In this document: in pieces, positions 54,921 to 63,945 of the stretch
Layout: the number at the start of each line of letters is the position of its first letter
Position numbering within the stretch: the first letter of the stretch is position 1
Origin: Bemisia tabaci
Lineage: Eukaryota > Arthropoda > Insecta > Hemiptera > Aleyrodidae
Assembly: GCF_918797505.1 (NCBI RefSeq)
Contig: NC_092800.1
Location: 40,777,430 to 40,841,429 of the forward strand
Direction: 5' to 3'
DNA length: 64,000 nucleotides
Notes under the pieces: model-generated
Seen by the model: the letters and a program-made list of their open reading frames with translations, nothing else
The model's database searches: none
What the model was told of the DNA's origin: nothing
Made by a program: the position numbers and the translations under genes

Positions 54921-55734
54921 GAGTATTGAATTAAGTCCAGTATTGAATTGAAGATAGATTATTTCCTGTCGCATTCTAAAAGAGTCCTAAAAGTTCGGGA
55001 GGAAGACTTATTCTTCAGTTAAATATTTCGTTGAAACAGTAGTAGGACTATTTTCTTTAGAATTCAGTTTTTAGCGAACCATACGCTTGGCCGCTAGCTT
55101 CTAGACTGGCTTCACATCTGGACTGGTTTATGTTGCGCCTTGAATCTAGGCAACTAAACGTTCTCCGATGCGTTCCTAGCGTTTGACGTTTGCATCTCAG
55201 GAGTAACTTAGGAGGATATCTTCCATCTCGTACTCAACCAGCCATCGAGCCCTGAGGAGACCTATTTGTACCTCATTTCTATGCTTAATAAAGACAGAAA
55301 CCCCTATTTCTTGGTTGCGTGAGGATGGAAAGTGTCGCCTAGGATTTTTTTTGGATGGTTCCGAAGATTAAATGCATATTTACAAGTTTAGGAGCTAAAA
55401 GTACTCTCTTAGTTCCAACAACCTACTGGCTGTATCGTTTTGAATCTAAAAGTAAATATTTCATTTCATTTTAATTAGAATTTTGAATTTTATGACTTTC
55501 TCCATTCAACTTTTCTTTAAAATTTTACATCATATTTTTGACTCATTAACTTTGGTTAGTTAGGTGCTATCTTTCATCAGCTATTCTTAGTAACTAGATC
55601 AGTTATTCTTAATTAAATAATCAAAAAGTGAATAGGACTGACTATTGCGAGTAAAAACTTTTATAAGTCTGTGCAGAAAGTTTTGGAGGGATATCGATAA
55701 AGAGTTCACTTTTTTTACAATAAAAATTCACCAA

Positions 55735-56460
55735 TGCTCTCATTTAAAGCTGATGAAAAATTTCAAAGCTCTAAGAATGAATCCGTCATTAATGCTCTCA
55801 TCTAGACCGCGTTTAGCAAAAAGGAACCAAGCCACATCAGCTATTGTAAAACTTAACTGGGAAATTAAATTTTCTACAAGAAAACATCTGTGCGGGTTTT
55901 TTTTTGAAATTTTTAAGAAATTTGTTTCGTACCATGCAGAAAATTCACTGAAATTTGCAGAAAAATCCGCGCAATCGTTTTCATGTAAAATATTGAATCG
56001 GCCAGTTAAATTTTCCAAAAGCTGATGTGGCTTGGTTCCTCTCTGCTTAACGCGGTCCATTTAAAGCTGATAAAAAATTTCAAAGCTCTAAAAATGGATC
56101 CGTTGCTGATGCTCTCATTTAAGCCCGTAGAAAAATATCGAAGCAAAGAATGGATCTCATCATCACAATGCTCTCGTTTAAAACCCTTCGAAAAATATCG
56201 AAGCGTTAAGAATGGAGTTGATCATCGATGCTCTCAATGAAGACATAGCAAAATATCGAAGCGTTAAGAATGGAACTGATCATTGATACTCTCATTTAAA
56301 ACCGTAGAAAAATATCGAAGCAAAGAATGGGTCTCATCATCACAATGCTCTCGTTTAAGACCCTTCGAAAAATATCGAAGCGATGAGAATAATGGAACTG
56401 ATCATCGACGCTCTCAATGAAGACCATAGCAATAAATCGAAGCAGTGAGAATGAATCTAG
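55735..56460. repeat. ~59-bp minisatellite with ~177-bp higher-order unit
   Basis: AAATATCGAAGC recurs at about 56133, 56193, 56251, 56310 and on (60, 58, 59 bp), each with a GCTCTC(A/G)(T/A)TT block. Three different sub-units alternate, so CCGTAG and CACAATGCTCTCG recur only after 177 bp (56125/56302 and 56164/56341). The left part is interrupted by the GGACCGCG MITE at 55804-56058. Confidence 0.88.
55804..56058. mobile_element. GGACCGCGTTTAGC-type MITE, copy 3 (nested in minisatellite)
   Basis: 255 bp, ends AGACCGCGTTTAGCAAAAAG and TCTGCTTAACGCGGTCC. Next inside, AACCAAGCCACATCAGCTAT / AGCTGATGTGGCTTGG. Flanks ATCT / ATTT. The host array reads GCTCTCATTTAAAGC without insertion, which confirms a 4-bp duplication at ATTT. 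Confidence 0.9.
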
Positions 56461-56483
56461 TAACGCTGTTTGACGCATGGCTG

Positions 56484-56591
56484 CGGGTCGATTGTTGAAT
56501 CGTTATCGAATGAGTTTGATCGATAACTCCCTATCTTCACAATGCTATATATCGATCAAGGTCATTCGATAACGATTCAACAATCGACCCG
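56484..56591. mobile_element. Small perfect-palindrome element
   Basis: CGGGTCGATTGTTGAATCG...TTATCGAATGA (30 bp) is repeated exactly in inverse at 56562-56591, with TGATCGAT / ATCGATCA further inside. CTG flanks both sides (56481-56483, 56592-56594). 108 bp in total. The exact arms mean it is young or kept identical. Confidence 0.72.
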
Positions 56592-56736
56592 CTGGTCTGG
56601 GTCTCCGTAGCCGCACGTCACGTAAGCGGCGAGGAATGTTAAGTAACGCCGCAAAAAAGGAGGGGTCAAGACTTGAAGTGGCTCTGGCAGAGAGCACGAG
56701 GATGAGAGGATGGGAAAATACGGTCACACAGCAATA

Positions 56737-56988
56737 CTGCCGCGCTAAGGAAAAACGCCGTATGAACATTCGAGAGTTGCCAGATTTCCCCTGATAAAAC
56801 ATGTATTTTTAACGACATTCATGCATGTTTTTCGTTGACATTTTCAGATGTTTTAGATTAAATTGCGTAGAAAATTGTCTGAAAAGTTTGGAAAAAATAT
56901 CCAAAATTTTCTCGGTAAAGTCGTTTTTTATCGAAGGAAACTTGGCAATGTCTGGGGGTTCATATGGCGTTTTTCCTTAGCACAGCAG
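56737..56988. mobile_element. CTGCCG-family MITE, copy 13
   Basis: 252 bp, ends CTGCCGCGCTAAGGAAAAAC and TTTTTCCTTAGCACAGCAG. A perfect AATA duplication lies at 56733-56736 and 56989-56992. Confidence 0.92.
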
Positions 56989-57179
56989 AATAGATCCGTG
57001 TTGTTTTTTTCGACGGTCTGGAGTCTGCTCTATTCACCTATTTAGGTGAACTCGGAGCCAGGAAAATCTCCGAGTCGCGAAGATGCTCGAACGCATCTGT
57101 TTATCCTATTGTTCATTGTTGCTTGACAGAGTGAGTAAACATTCTTGCAGACGCAAAACGCTCAAATCCGGCAATTCCC

Positions 57180-57409
57180 GCATGAAAGAGCGTAACTCCA
57201 TTTCGAGGTTGCAAAATTGACTCAAATTATTCGATTTTTCTACAAGGATATACCTGTAAAATTTGTGTCCAAAATTTGTCTGAATTTTGCATGGGATCCG
57301 AAGAAAAATCAGTGAAAATTTCAGTTAGAATTTCCCAAAATCTCACGGTAAAAATGTGGTTTGTGAGAGGAAATTTGGCAACATCGGAATGTAGTTACGT
57401 TCTTCCGCG
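57180..57409. mobile_element. Diverged TIR element, GAAAGAGCGTAACT ends
   Basis: GAAAGAGCGTAACTCCATTT / GAGGTTGCAAAATT at the left is inverted at the right as AAATTTGGCAACATCGG / AATGTAGTTACGTTCTTCC. The inner GTTGC...AAATTT pairing resembles the CTGCCG family, but the ends differ. Confidence 0.6.
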
Positions 57410-57701
57410 AAGGGAACGACGAATCGTCAAAAGGCGCATCTAAATGTCCACGTGAGCCCTGTTTTACATATAAATCAATAGATTCTGGGGCTCATGCCGA
57501 AATAAAGGTACGCCCTTACGTCAGAGGAGCGACGTAAGTGCATTGAGGAAGAAGAGCGCATTACTTTGACAGCCACTCAGGAGCCTATACGTGAAATGAG
57601 AGAAATATTCCATACCACACGTCAGAATCAGAACCAACCTTCAGCGCAAAAAGTTCAACGGGTCAATTTTGGCCAACGCATCTTTTTAAAGCCACGTGCC
57701 A

Positions 57702-58045
57702 GTGCCGTGCTGAGGATAAACGTCATATGACCCTTCAGACGTTGCATATTTCCTTCAATGAAAAACGGAGGTACCGGAAAAATTGTGAATATTTTTATTT
57801 AAATGTTTCAGACGATTTTTTTGCGATTTAATCTGAAATCATCTGAAAATTTCAAGGAAAAATATTCATAAATTTCCTCTAAAACACGATTGGCGATTTC
57901 CACTTTTAAATGTTTCATACGATTTTTTTCGCCATTTGATCTGAATTCATCTGAAAATTTCAAGGAAAATAGTCATGAATTTCCTCAATAACACAATAGG
58001 CGATTCCCGAATGTTCTTACGGCCTTCTTCCTTAGCACGATGCAG
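57702..58045. mobile_element. CTGCCG-family MITE, copy 14 (internally duplicated)
   Basis: Left end GTGCCGTGCTGAGGATAAAC, right end CTTCTTCCTTAGCACGATGCAG. It is 344 bp because a ~105-bp internal segment (AAATGTTTCA(G/T)ACGATTTTTT...GAAAATTTCAAGGAAAA) is present twice in tandem, starting near 57802 and 57908. Confidence 0.8.
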
Positions 58046-58059
58046 CAGAGCATCTCTAA

Positions 58060-58135
58060 AGGGAGCGTATGACCACTAAGTCTCATGCGGGGGTGGGAGC
58101 CCTTGGGATTTAAAAAATGGCAGTGACTCTAGGTG
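58060..58135. mobile_element. TAGAGTACC-type hAT MITE, fragment
   Basis: GGGAGCGTATGACCACTAAG...GGGAGCCCTTGGGATTTAAAAAATGGCAGTG matches one arm of the reference at 53646-54051. Confidence 0.45.
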
Positions 58136-58321
58136 GTAGCAGCGGAGATGGGGTTTTTCCCAATCTTCGACGTTTATCACCTACCCCATTTTTTACCAAC
58201 CTCGCCGTAGTAGAAGTTAAGTTGAATTCCACCCCTATAACGCCCCTCTGCCCATTAATAGAAAATATTGGCATCAAAACTGAGTGAATCCGCCTAACTA
58301 CAGAGTAAACTCCACGATTTG

Positions 58322-58602
58322 CAGGGTGGCGAAATTTCATGAAGTATAAAATCTTGAAATTTCACGTGAAATATTTCATGAAATTCCAGAAATTTATGAA
58401 AGATATTGAAAAATACCGGTTCCTCTCCATGTTTTGCAAAATGTAAAAGTCGTGACCTTCTTTTATTTTTGTGTGTTTGAGTGCGGATTGCATCTTCTAG
58501 CCCCTGAAAAATATGAAATAGCTCACAGCCTCGTGAAATATCATGAAATATTTCACTAAAATTTCCAGTATTTCATTTTTTCATGCATTTCTTGCTCCCC
58601 TG
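58322..58602. mobile_element. CAGGGTGGCAAAAT-type MITE, copy 3 (inverted)
   Basis: Ends CAGGGTGGCGAAATTTCATG and ATTTCTTGCTCCCCTG, in the opposite orientation to copies at 28.8 and 45.2 kb (CCGGTTCCTCTCCATGTTTT). Flanks ACGATTTG / ACGATAAT share five of eight bases. Confidence 0.78.
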
Positions 58603-58612
58603 ACGATAATAT

Positions 58613-58735
58613 GAAGCGTATTTCCGCCAAACGGAACCATGTGCAGTATGACGTGAGCCCTGTTATGCATATATTCTAATGGGTCTCAGGGCTCATGTCT
58701 TAATGCACATAGTTTCGTTTGACAGAAATACGTCC
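58613..58735. mobile_element. GGACGTATTTCTGCC-type MITE, copy 4
   Basis: 123 bp, ends GAAGCGTATTTCCGCCAAAC and TTTGACAGAAATACGTCC. A perfect ATAT duplication lies at 58609-58612 and 58736-58739. Its orientation is opposite to the other full-length copies. It starts 11 bp after the CAGGGTGG element. Confidence 0.9.
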
Positions 58736-59479
58736 ATATAAGCAAAAAAATCCTCATTATCTGCACCTGCGAATCATCTGAATGCAGAATTCGACATTTC
58801 CTCCCGAATTTCATGAAATATTATTTTATTTTTCATAAAGTTAGCTATCCTGAAGCGGCCAAAAATTTATACTTCAAGTGCAGTTTTAAAATTTGTAGCT
58901 GAATTATAATGCATGTACCTTATTTTTGCCTACTCTAAATCCATATCATCAGAGCAAGATTGAAGAAGAACGGTCTGTAGGCTCCAATAGTCAGTGTAAC
59001 CTAATAATATTGAATATTGGTAAAAAAAATAAATAATTTTCACCCCTGCACCCACAATGACGATTCATCCCCAATCCACATGCGTGTTTTTTCCGTTGTC
59101 TAACCCACCGCATCTCAGCATCTAGAACTTTCGCTCGCTCACTTCGAGGTATTGCCAACGTGTGAGCGAATTCGAAATTCCGATGCGGGTAACGTCGAGG
59201 GCCAATTGAATGAAACCCTCCGGAAGGGAGGCACGGGTTAGGGGCGGAAGGGCGGCCCGCAGAGGGGAGAATCAATGTCACAAGCGTGAAGCAACTTTCC
59301 CCCTCTGCGCCGCGCCCTTCCCTCGGTCTCCCCATCCCCCTGCGCCCTGCCTCAACGAAATTCGTATTATCCCACCCCTCCATCCGCGCCCCTCAAGACC
59401 CTGTTTTCTCGAACGATCTGGCGAGTGTGGCGCCTAGCGGCTCCACCACTACTGGCTAAATAATAGCATATTTAACTAT
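58736..59479. other. Unassigned interval with GC-rich patch
   Basis: 59190-59400 is GC-rich. A 130-codon minus-strand frame (58991-59383) lacks a recognisable domain. Confidence 0.4.
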
Positions 59480-59710
59480 CTCTCGCGCTCCTATCCCCAC
59501 TCTCCCCTACTTTCTCACCCCCTCTCCGCCCCCTCCTCGTCACTTCACCCGTTTTTTTACTTGTTATTTTTACCCCCCTCGCCTACGTTGCATGTCTCTC
59601 TCTTTTTGATTTCCGGCGCTCTCCTCCTTTTCAGCGTCCCCTTCTTTCGCAATCTCCTTTATCCCCACGCGCAGCCTCCCTTATTTTTCTCGCTCCCACC
59701 CCTCGCGAGA
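59480..59710. repeat. Pyrimidine-rich low-complexity tract
   Basis: Plus strand is mostly C/T (CCCCTCTCCGCCCCCTCCTC and similar). It explains a 75-codon hydrophobic frame at 59561-59788. Confidence 0.6.
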
Positions 59711-59908
59711 GTTGAAGGGCACGCGTGCCCCGTGCTCTCTTATTGGTTGCCGTACTTTATGGTTATTTCTTTATTTAATGAGAACTAATGAACTACGGAG
59801 GGTGAAGTATGAGCGAGGCAGAGACAAAAGGACACCCTCCACTGGTCTGCAGGCGACAGGTGGACATTTTCTACTTTCGAGGTTCCATCACTCAACCCTT
59901 CATGTTAA

Positions 59909-60073
59909 CAGTGGCGTGGCGAGAATTGCGATGTATCGATTGTCATGCCATTTAAACCTATGGTAAAGAATCGATTATTAAGGTGTTCGCTGCGAACACC
60001 CTGTCTATCGATCATTTTCCATAGGTTTAAATGGTATAACAATCGATATATCGCAAAGCACGCCGCGCTACTG
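59909..60073. mobile_element. hAT-like MITE, CAGTGGCGTGGC type, copy 4
   Basis: 165 bp, ends CAGTGGCGTGGCGAGAATTG and GCACGCCGCGCTACTG. Centre GTTCGCTGCGAACACC. A perfect 8-bp duplication CATGTTAA lies at 59901-59908 and 60074-60081. Confidence 0.94.
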
Positions 60074-60081
60074 CATGTTAA

Positions 60082-60639
60082 ATACTTGTTTGCCGCTGGG
60101 TCACGTGATCGATGATGGCGATCAAATATAATACATGTTTTGAATTTGTGAATGCTGAGCGATGTTTTGATGCGATATTTGATGAATTTATTTTATCAAC
60201 CAATGAGAATGGCGGATTCAATGATTTTCATAAAAATTGGTACAGCGAGGCTTAAGCGCTATTTTTGTGATCAAAATAAAAGCGAAATGAAGCGGGATAA
60301 CAAAATTTGGTCTATCATGCAGCGAGAATTCCGATAAGCCGCTGCATGTCGAGCCCCCATTTCCATTGCGGAAACATTAGTTTGATTCGATTCGCCATGA
60401 GTAGGTAGGGAAATACATGGCGTCGCTATCTTACCCGGATTTAAGGTATCCTTATCGATTGTGCCCACGTAAATTATATTAAATATGCACTCATATTTAT
60501 TAATATACCGCAGGGAGGGGAGCGGGTAGAGAATTGATGACGTCCCTTGCCAAGTTAATGTAATTCGTTAAGATTTTCTGGATAGATTTGTGGCAACTTC
60601 CACGAAATAACCGGTTTTAGAGTGACAAAACTTAGGATT
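60082..60639. other. Unique AT-rich DNA
   Basis: No feature recognised. Confidence 0.45.
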
Positions 60640-60900
60640 TCAACATACATAAACGTAGGATTTTGTGTTGCCTACATTTGAAATTGAAGGCGAACTGACA
60701 TGACATTAAAAGAACCTCTTCCTGTTTGGTTAAAACCTTTTATTTGTATGTGTCCCGAAAAGGCGTGCCATTTTCCAACGAAACCACTATTCGACCACGC
60801 GGTAGCTTGAGATGCGCCTACATTAAACTTTGAGGGCGAACTAATATGACATTAAAATAACCTCGTTTTTTTATACCGCTACCATTAAAATCCCGTTCGG
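60640..60900 (+). repeat. Dispersed ~155-bp tandem unit, cluster 2
   Basis: GCCTACATT..A(A/C)(A/T)TTGA(A/G)GGCGAACT(G/A)A followed by ATGACATTAAAA occurs at about 60670 and 60818, about 150 bp apart. GAAACCACTATTCGACCACG lies between. It is the inverse of the cluster at 11.6-11.86 kb. Confidence 0.72.
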
Positions 60901-61363
60901 TAAAAATATGTTACTTTTGACACAATAATTATTCGTCTCCGACGTAAGGAATAAGTTATATTCTAGATATGCTCTTTTAGCGTCAAAATGTTACAACTAT
61001 GCAAAAGTTCTAGGAGGGTTTGCAAGGGCTAAAAAGGGTACAGGGAGCGGCTGGGAGATTGCGGGGTGTGAAGAGAAATAAAGGGGGGATTAGGGGTTGC
61101 ACAGGGGGGACCCATAGGGTTGCAAGCCGTGAGAAGAGAGAGACAGGGATTATGAAGGTACGTCCTTGACCTTAGAGCAGGGCTTCATCGATCCATTCCA
61201 TTACTCCATTCCCATCTTCCTATCCTAGCCACCCCCGAGGTTTTATCCCTGGCCAGTTTCCATGCTAAGCTGCCTCTTCGCCCTTCTCTATCCCGCCAGG
61301 TACCGCAAAGTTTGCTTTACATAATTGCCTTCTGTAGCGTAAGGCAACGGAATGGGCTATCTG

Positions 61364-61650
61364 AATTCAATTCTGACCTTCCGCGAATGAAGGGATGCTA
61401 GTCTGCGGAAGCAAAATTTTCAGCAGCTAAATTTTTTCAGGGTCGAGTTTTACTTCCCTGAGTAGAAGAGGTAGTGCAAAAAAAATAACAATTAAAAGTT
61501 CTCATACTGTTAGGCGGATCAGCGTGGCTGGTTTTATTTCATTAGTGACTCGTTGGGCTGAATTCAACTCTGACATTCCCTAAATGGAGGGATGCTAATC
61601 TGTGGAAGCAAAATTTTAACCAAGTTGATTTTTTTCGAGTTAAATAAAAA
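61364..61650. repeat. Direct duplication, ~195-bp spacing
   Basis: GGGCT..CTGAATTCAA(T/C)TCTGAC and GGGATGCTA(G/A)TCTG(C/T)GGAAGC / AAAATTTT occur twice, first from about 61354 and again from about 61555. Possibly a remnant of a longer tandem array. Confidence 0.7.
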
Positions 61651-61971
61651 AAAAAAACTGAATCTTCCCATTTCACTAAAAAGCGATCTCTGGTGTTCTA
61701 ATGAATGAATTTTGAGACGTTCGGTTCATTTTTGTTCTAATAGAGGACGTGCGATTACATTATGATCCGGTGATTTGGTTGCCCTGAACATGGTGCATTA
61801 GAATTTAAAATAGCTTTTACTCAGAACGCGATGAAAAAATGTGTCTCAGCTCGACGGAGATAGAGAGGTTTTCTTCAGGGTTTTTTAGCGTGATGCAACT
61901 CTCAGCGAGACGATACAAATCTATCTGCAGAGGTGTTGCGTTTTGAAAAACAGTTCACTGTGTCTGGCATG

Positions 61972-62266
61972 AGCCCAATTCATACTATCAAACTTTTCAT
62001 CCAACATAATTGGACGAAAAGTTGGATGGGAAGTTGAACGCAAAAAAAATTTGATTCAATTACTCTCCGTCCAACTTTCCATCCAATTGGCGGCACCAAT
62101 TGGATGGAAAGTTGAACGAAAAGTTGAATGTGACGTCACATTCAAGTTTCCGCTCAATTTTTCATCAAATTGTCGTTTCCCCGCGTCAGTATCACACTAT
62201 CCAACGTTCCATCCAACTTTTCGTCCAATTATGTTGGATGAAAAGTTTCATCGTGTGAATTGGGCT
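61972..62266. mobile_element. AGCCCAATTCACACG-type TIR element
   Basis: Nearly perfect ~58-bp arms. Left AGCCCAATTCATACTATCAA, then CTTTTCATCCAACATAATTG and GACGAAAAGTTGGATGG, with the complement at 62209-62266. The interior repeats the 15-mer-like TTGGATGGAAAGTTG on both strands. The end resembles the Harbinger-like element at 18172-18413 (AATCACACG.TGAA). Flanks show no clear duplication. Confidence 0.82.
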
Positions 62267-63061
62267 TTACCATTACTTGTGAGCGTCCGCATCCAAGGGA
62301 TCTCATCAGTTTATGGAGACAAATTTTCTGCACGAATCAGCGATAAATATCTTCTATACTCTATGATTACTCGAACTTCATCATTACTGATGTTGAGACT
62401 AAGGTAGAGGATATCTTAATATGCACCTACGCGATGCATGACGTCATCTAATTTATTTTTCTGGCGGACGGTAACTCCTTCATTAGGAACAAATAAACTT
62501 GGCGCCCGCATGAATCTTGATATATTTTCCGTTTATTCGTATACTTCAAATATCGCAAAGCAATTTTGTCACATTTGTAACCGGATCATCACTTAGTTAA
62601 TGAAAAAAGTGCATGAAATGCAAAAAAATATGCTCAATGATGACTTGCGAGTTTGAGATCAAGCGAAGCGCCGATCCGAGCAAAAGTCGCCTTCAAATGG
62701 TTGAATATGCAATACCATGCCACTCGCGTCTAAATAGTTATCGCTCAAAATCCAAGGGGCTGCTTCATAGAAAAATCTTGATCATTCTCGTGTAGCGCCT
62801 CATACAGTTTGGCCAGCTGTGAGTTTTCGTCTTCCTCCTTTTTCAAAACGAAATCCTAATTTAAAAAAAAGAAAAAAAAACGGCCCGTGAACTTTCATCC
62901 TGTTTAAAAATTGCTCCGTTGAACCGTTTTCTCTCTAAACAACCTCACTGTCAGCAGCTCTCGATCAAAATAAGATTGATGCAGCGTTGTCACCTAATTT
63001 GACTCACCCGGTGTACCTTTTTTCTTTATTCGTGATTGAAATTCTAAACGTTTTTAATATA
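62267..63061. other. Unique AT-rich DNA
   Basis: No feature recognised. Confidence 0.45.
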
Positions 63062-63253
63062 CAGGATGATCCAGAAGTCCCACACCACTTACGCCAAGCT
63101 TCACTCTCGTAACTTTTTAACAAATTGAGGTAGTTTTTGAGTGCTCCTAGGTTAAAAGAAACGACTTTTTGGACCCCCAAAGTTTGAGGGGTCCTGGAGA
63201 AAGGTAAGAATTTAGTTGTTAGAGGGCTCATGCTGGAATTTTGGATCACCCCG
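63062..63253. mobile_element. Tc1/mariner-like MITE
   Basis: Ends CAGGATGATCCAGAAGTCC and the inverse GGAATTTTGGATCACCCCG. TA lies immediately outside both ends (63060-63061, 63254-63255), the target and duplication of Tc1/mariner elements. CAGGGTGATCCAAAA-type ends are widespread in insects (family knowledge). The 157-codon minus-strand frame at 63004-63477 overruns the element and is not a gene. Confidence 0.72.
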
Positions 63254-63666
63254 TAGAGGATGTAGAGGACGATTGTTAAAAATGTTTTTGAATAGGCGGA
63301 TGGTAGAAGCTTTGATGCACCGAAAATATCAGCTAAGAATTTTCTATTGAATGGTGAACACTTAAAATTTTCATCGGTGTAATTGAACCGATTATTTTCC
63401 ATATCACGAAATAAGCGCGAAAATCTATGTTCGTGGTAGAAGGAGTGTTTTTTCTTTGTTTTCTCTGGTATAATCAATCATGTCTGATTTCAAAATAGCG
63501 TCCTACAAAACATACATTTTTTGGAATTCGAAGATTGTCAACAAAATGAATAAAACGGGGTTTTCTTGTTTTTCTCGCATTCGCAATTTCGGCGCTTACG
63601 TGATTTGGAAACTAATCTAATCAATTTAGGATCAAAATTTTGGTCAGAAATGGCTTGTAGAGGACT

Positions 63667-63945
63667 TTGAACTTCCCTGAAAAGCTTGACGGATATCATG
63701 ATAAAATGAAAAACTTTCATGGCAAGAGGGTTGAAGTATATATTTCATTTTGGAAGGCACGTCCAAATATTCTCATGATGAAAATGGTTGAGGTCGGGCC
63801 CAGTTTATATAGGAGGAAGCACGAAATCAAATACTTTGCGCGGCAACTTCAAAGCGCCTCCAGCTACTCAGCTAGTTACCCCTGGCGCTATCTCCTGAAA
63901 CCCACTGAAAGCTTCAGCAAATCGTTAGTGCTGTCAAGTTGTTAG
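63667..63945 (+). CDS. Possible exon, weakly ionotropic-receptor-like
   Basis: An open frame of 92 codons with a possible acceptor (GGCTTGTAG) just upstream and no recognised repeat inside. The encoded stretch includes LNFPEKLDGY and KNFHGKRVEVYISFWKARPN. A Phe-Pro-x-Lys-Leu lead followed by Asn-x-x-Gly-(K/R)-x-(V/L)-x-V is the kind of sequence that opens the ligand-binding domain of insect ionotropic receptors. The expected Gly/Glu block of the next segment is not clear. No full gene can be built because the window ends at 64000. This is inference; a chance frame is about as likely. Confidence 0.22.
   Translation: MNFPEKLDGYHDKMKNFHGKRVEVYISFWKARPNILMMKMVEVGPSLYRRKHEIKYFARQLQSASSYSASYPWRYLLKPTESFSKSLVLSSC

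Noticed and set aside
55735..56460. Regular ~59-bp repeats considered as a CRISPR array
   Set aside because: The spacer-like parts are themselves repeated with a 177-bp period, and the window is eukaryotic.
63004..63477. 157-codon minus-strand open frame
   Set aside because: Spans a Tc1/mariner-like MITE with TA flanks; no protein family recognised.
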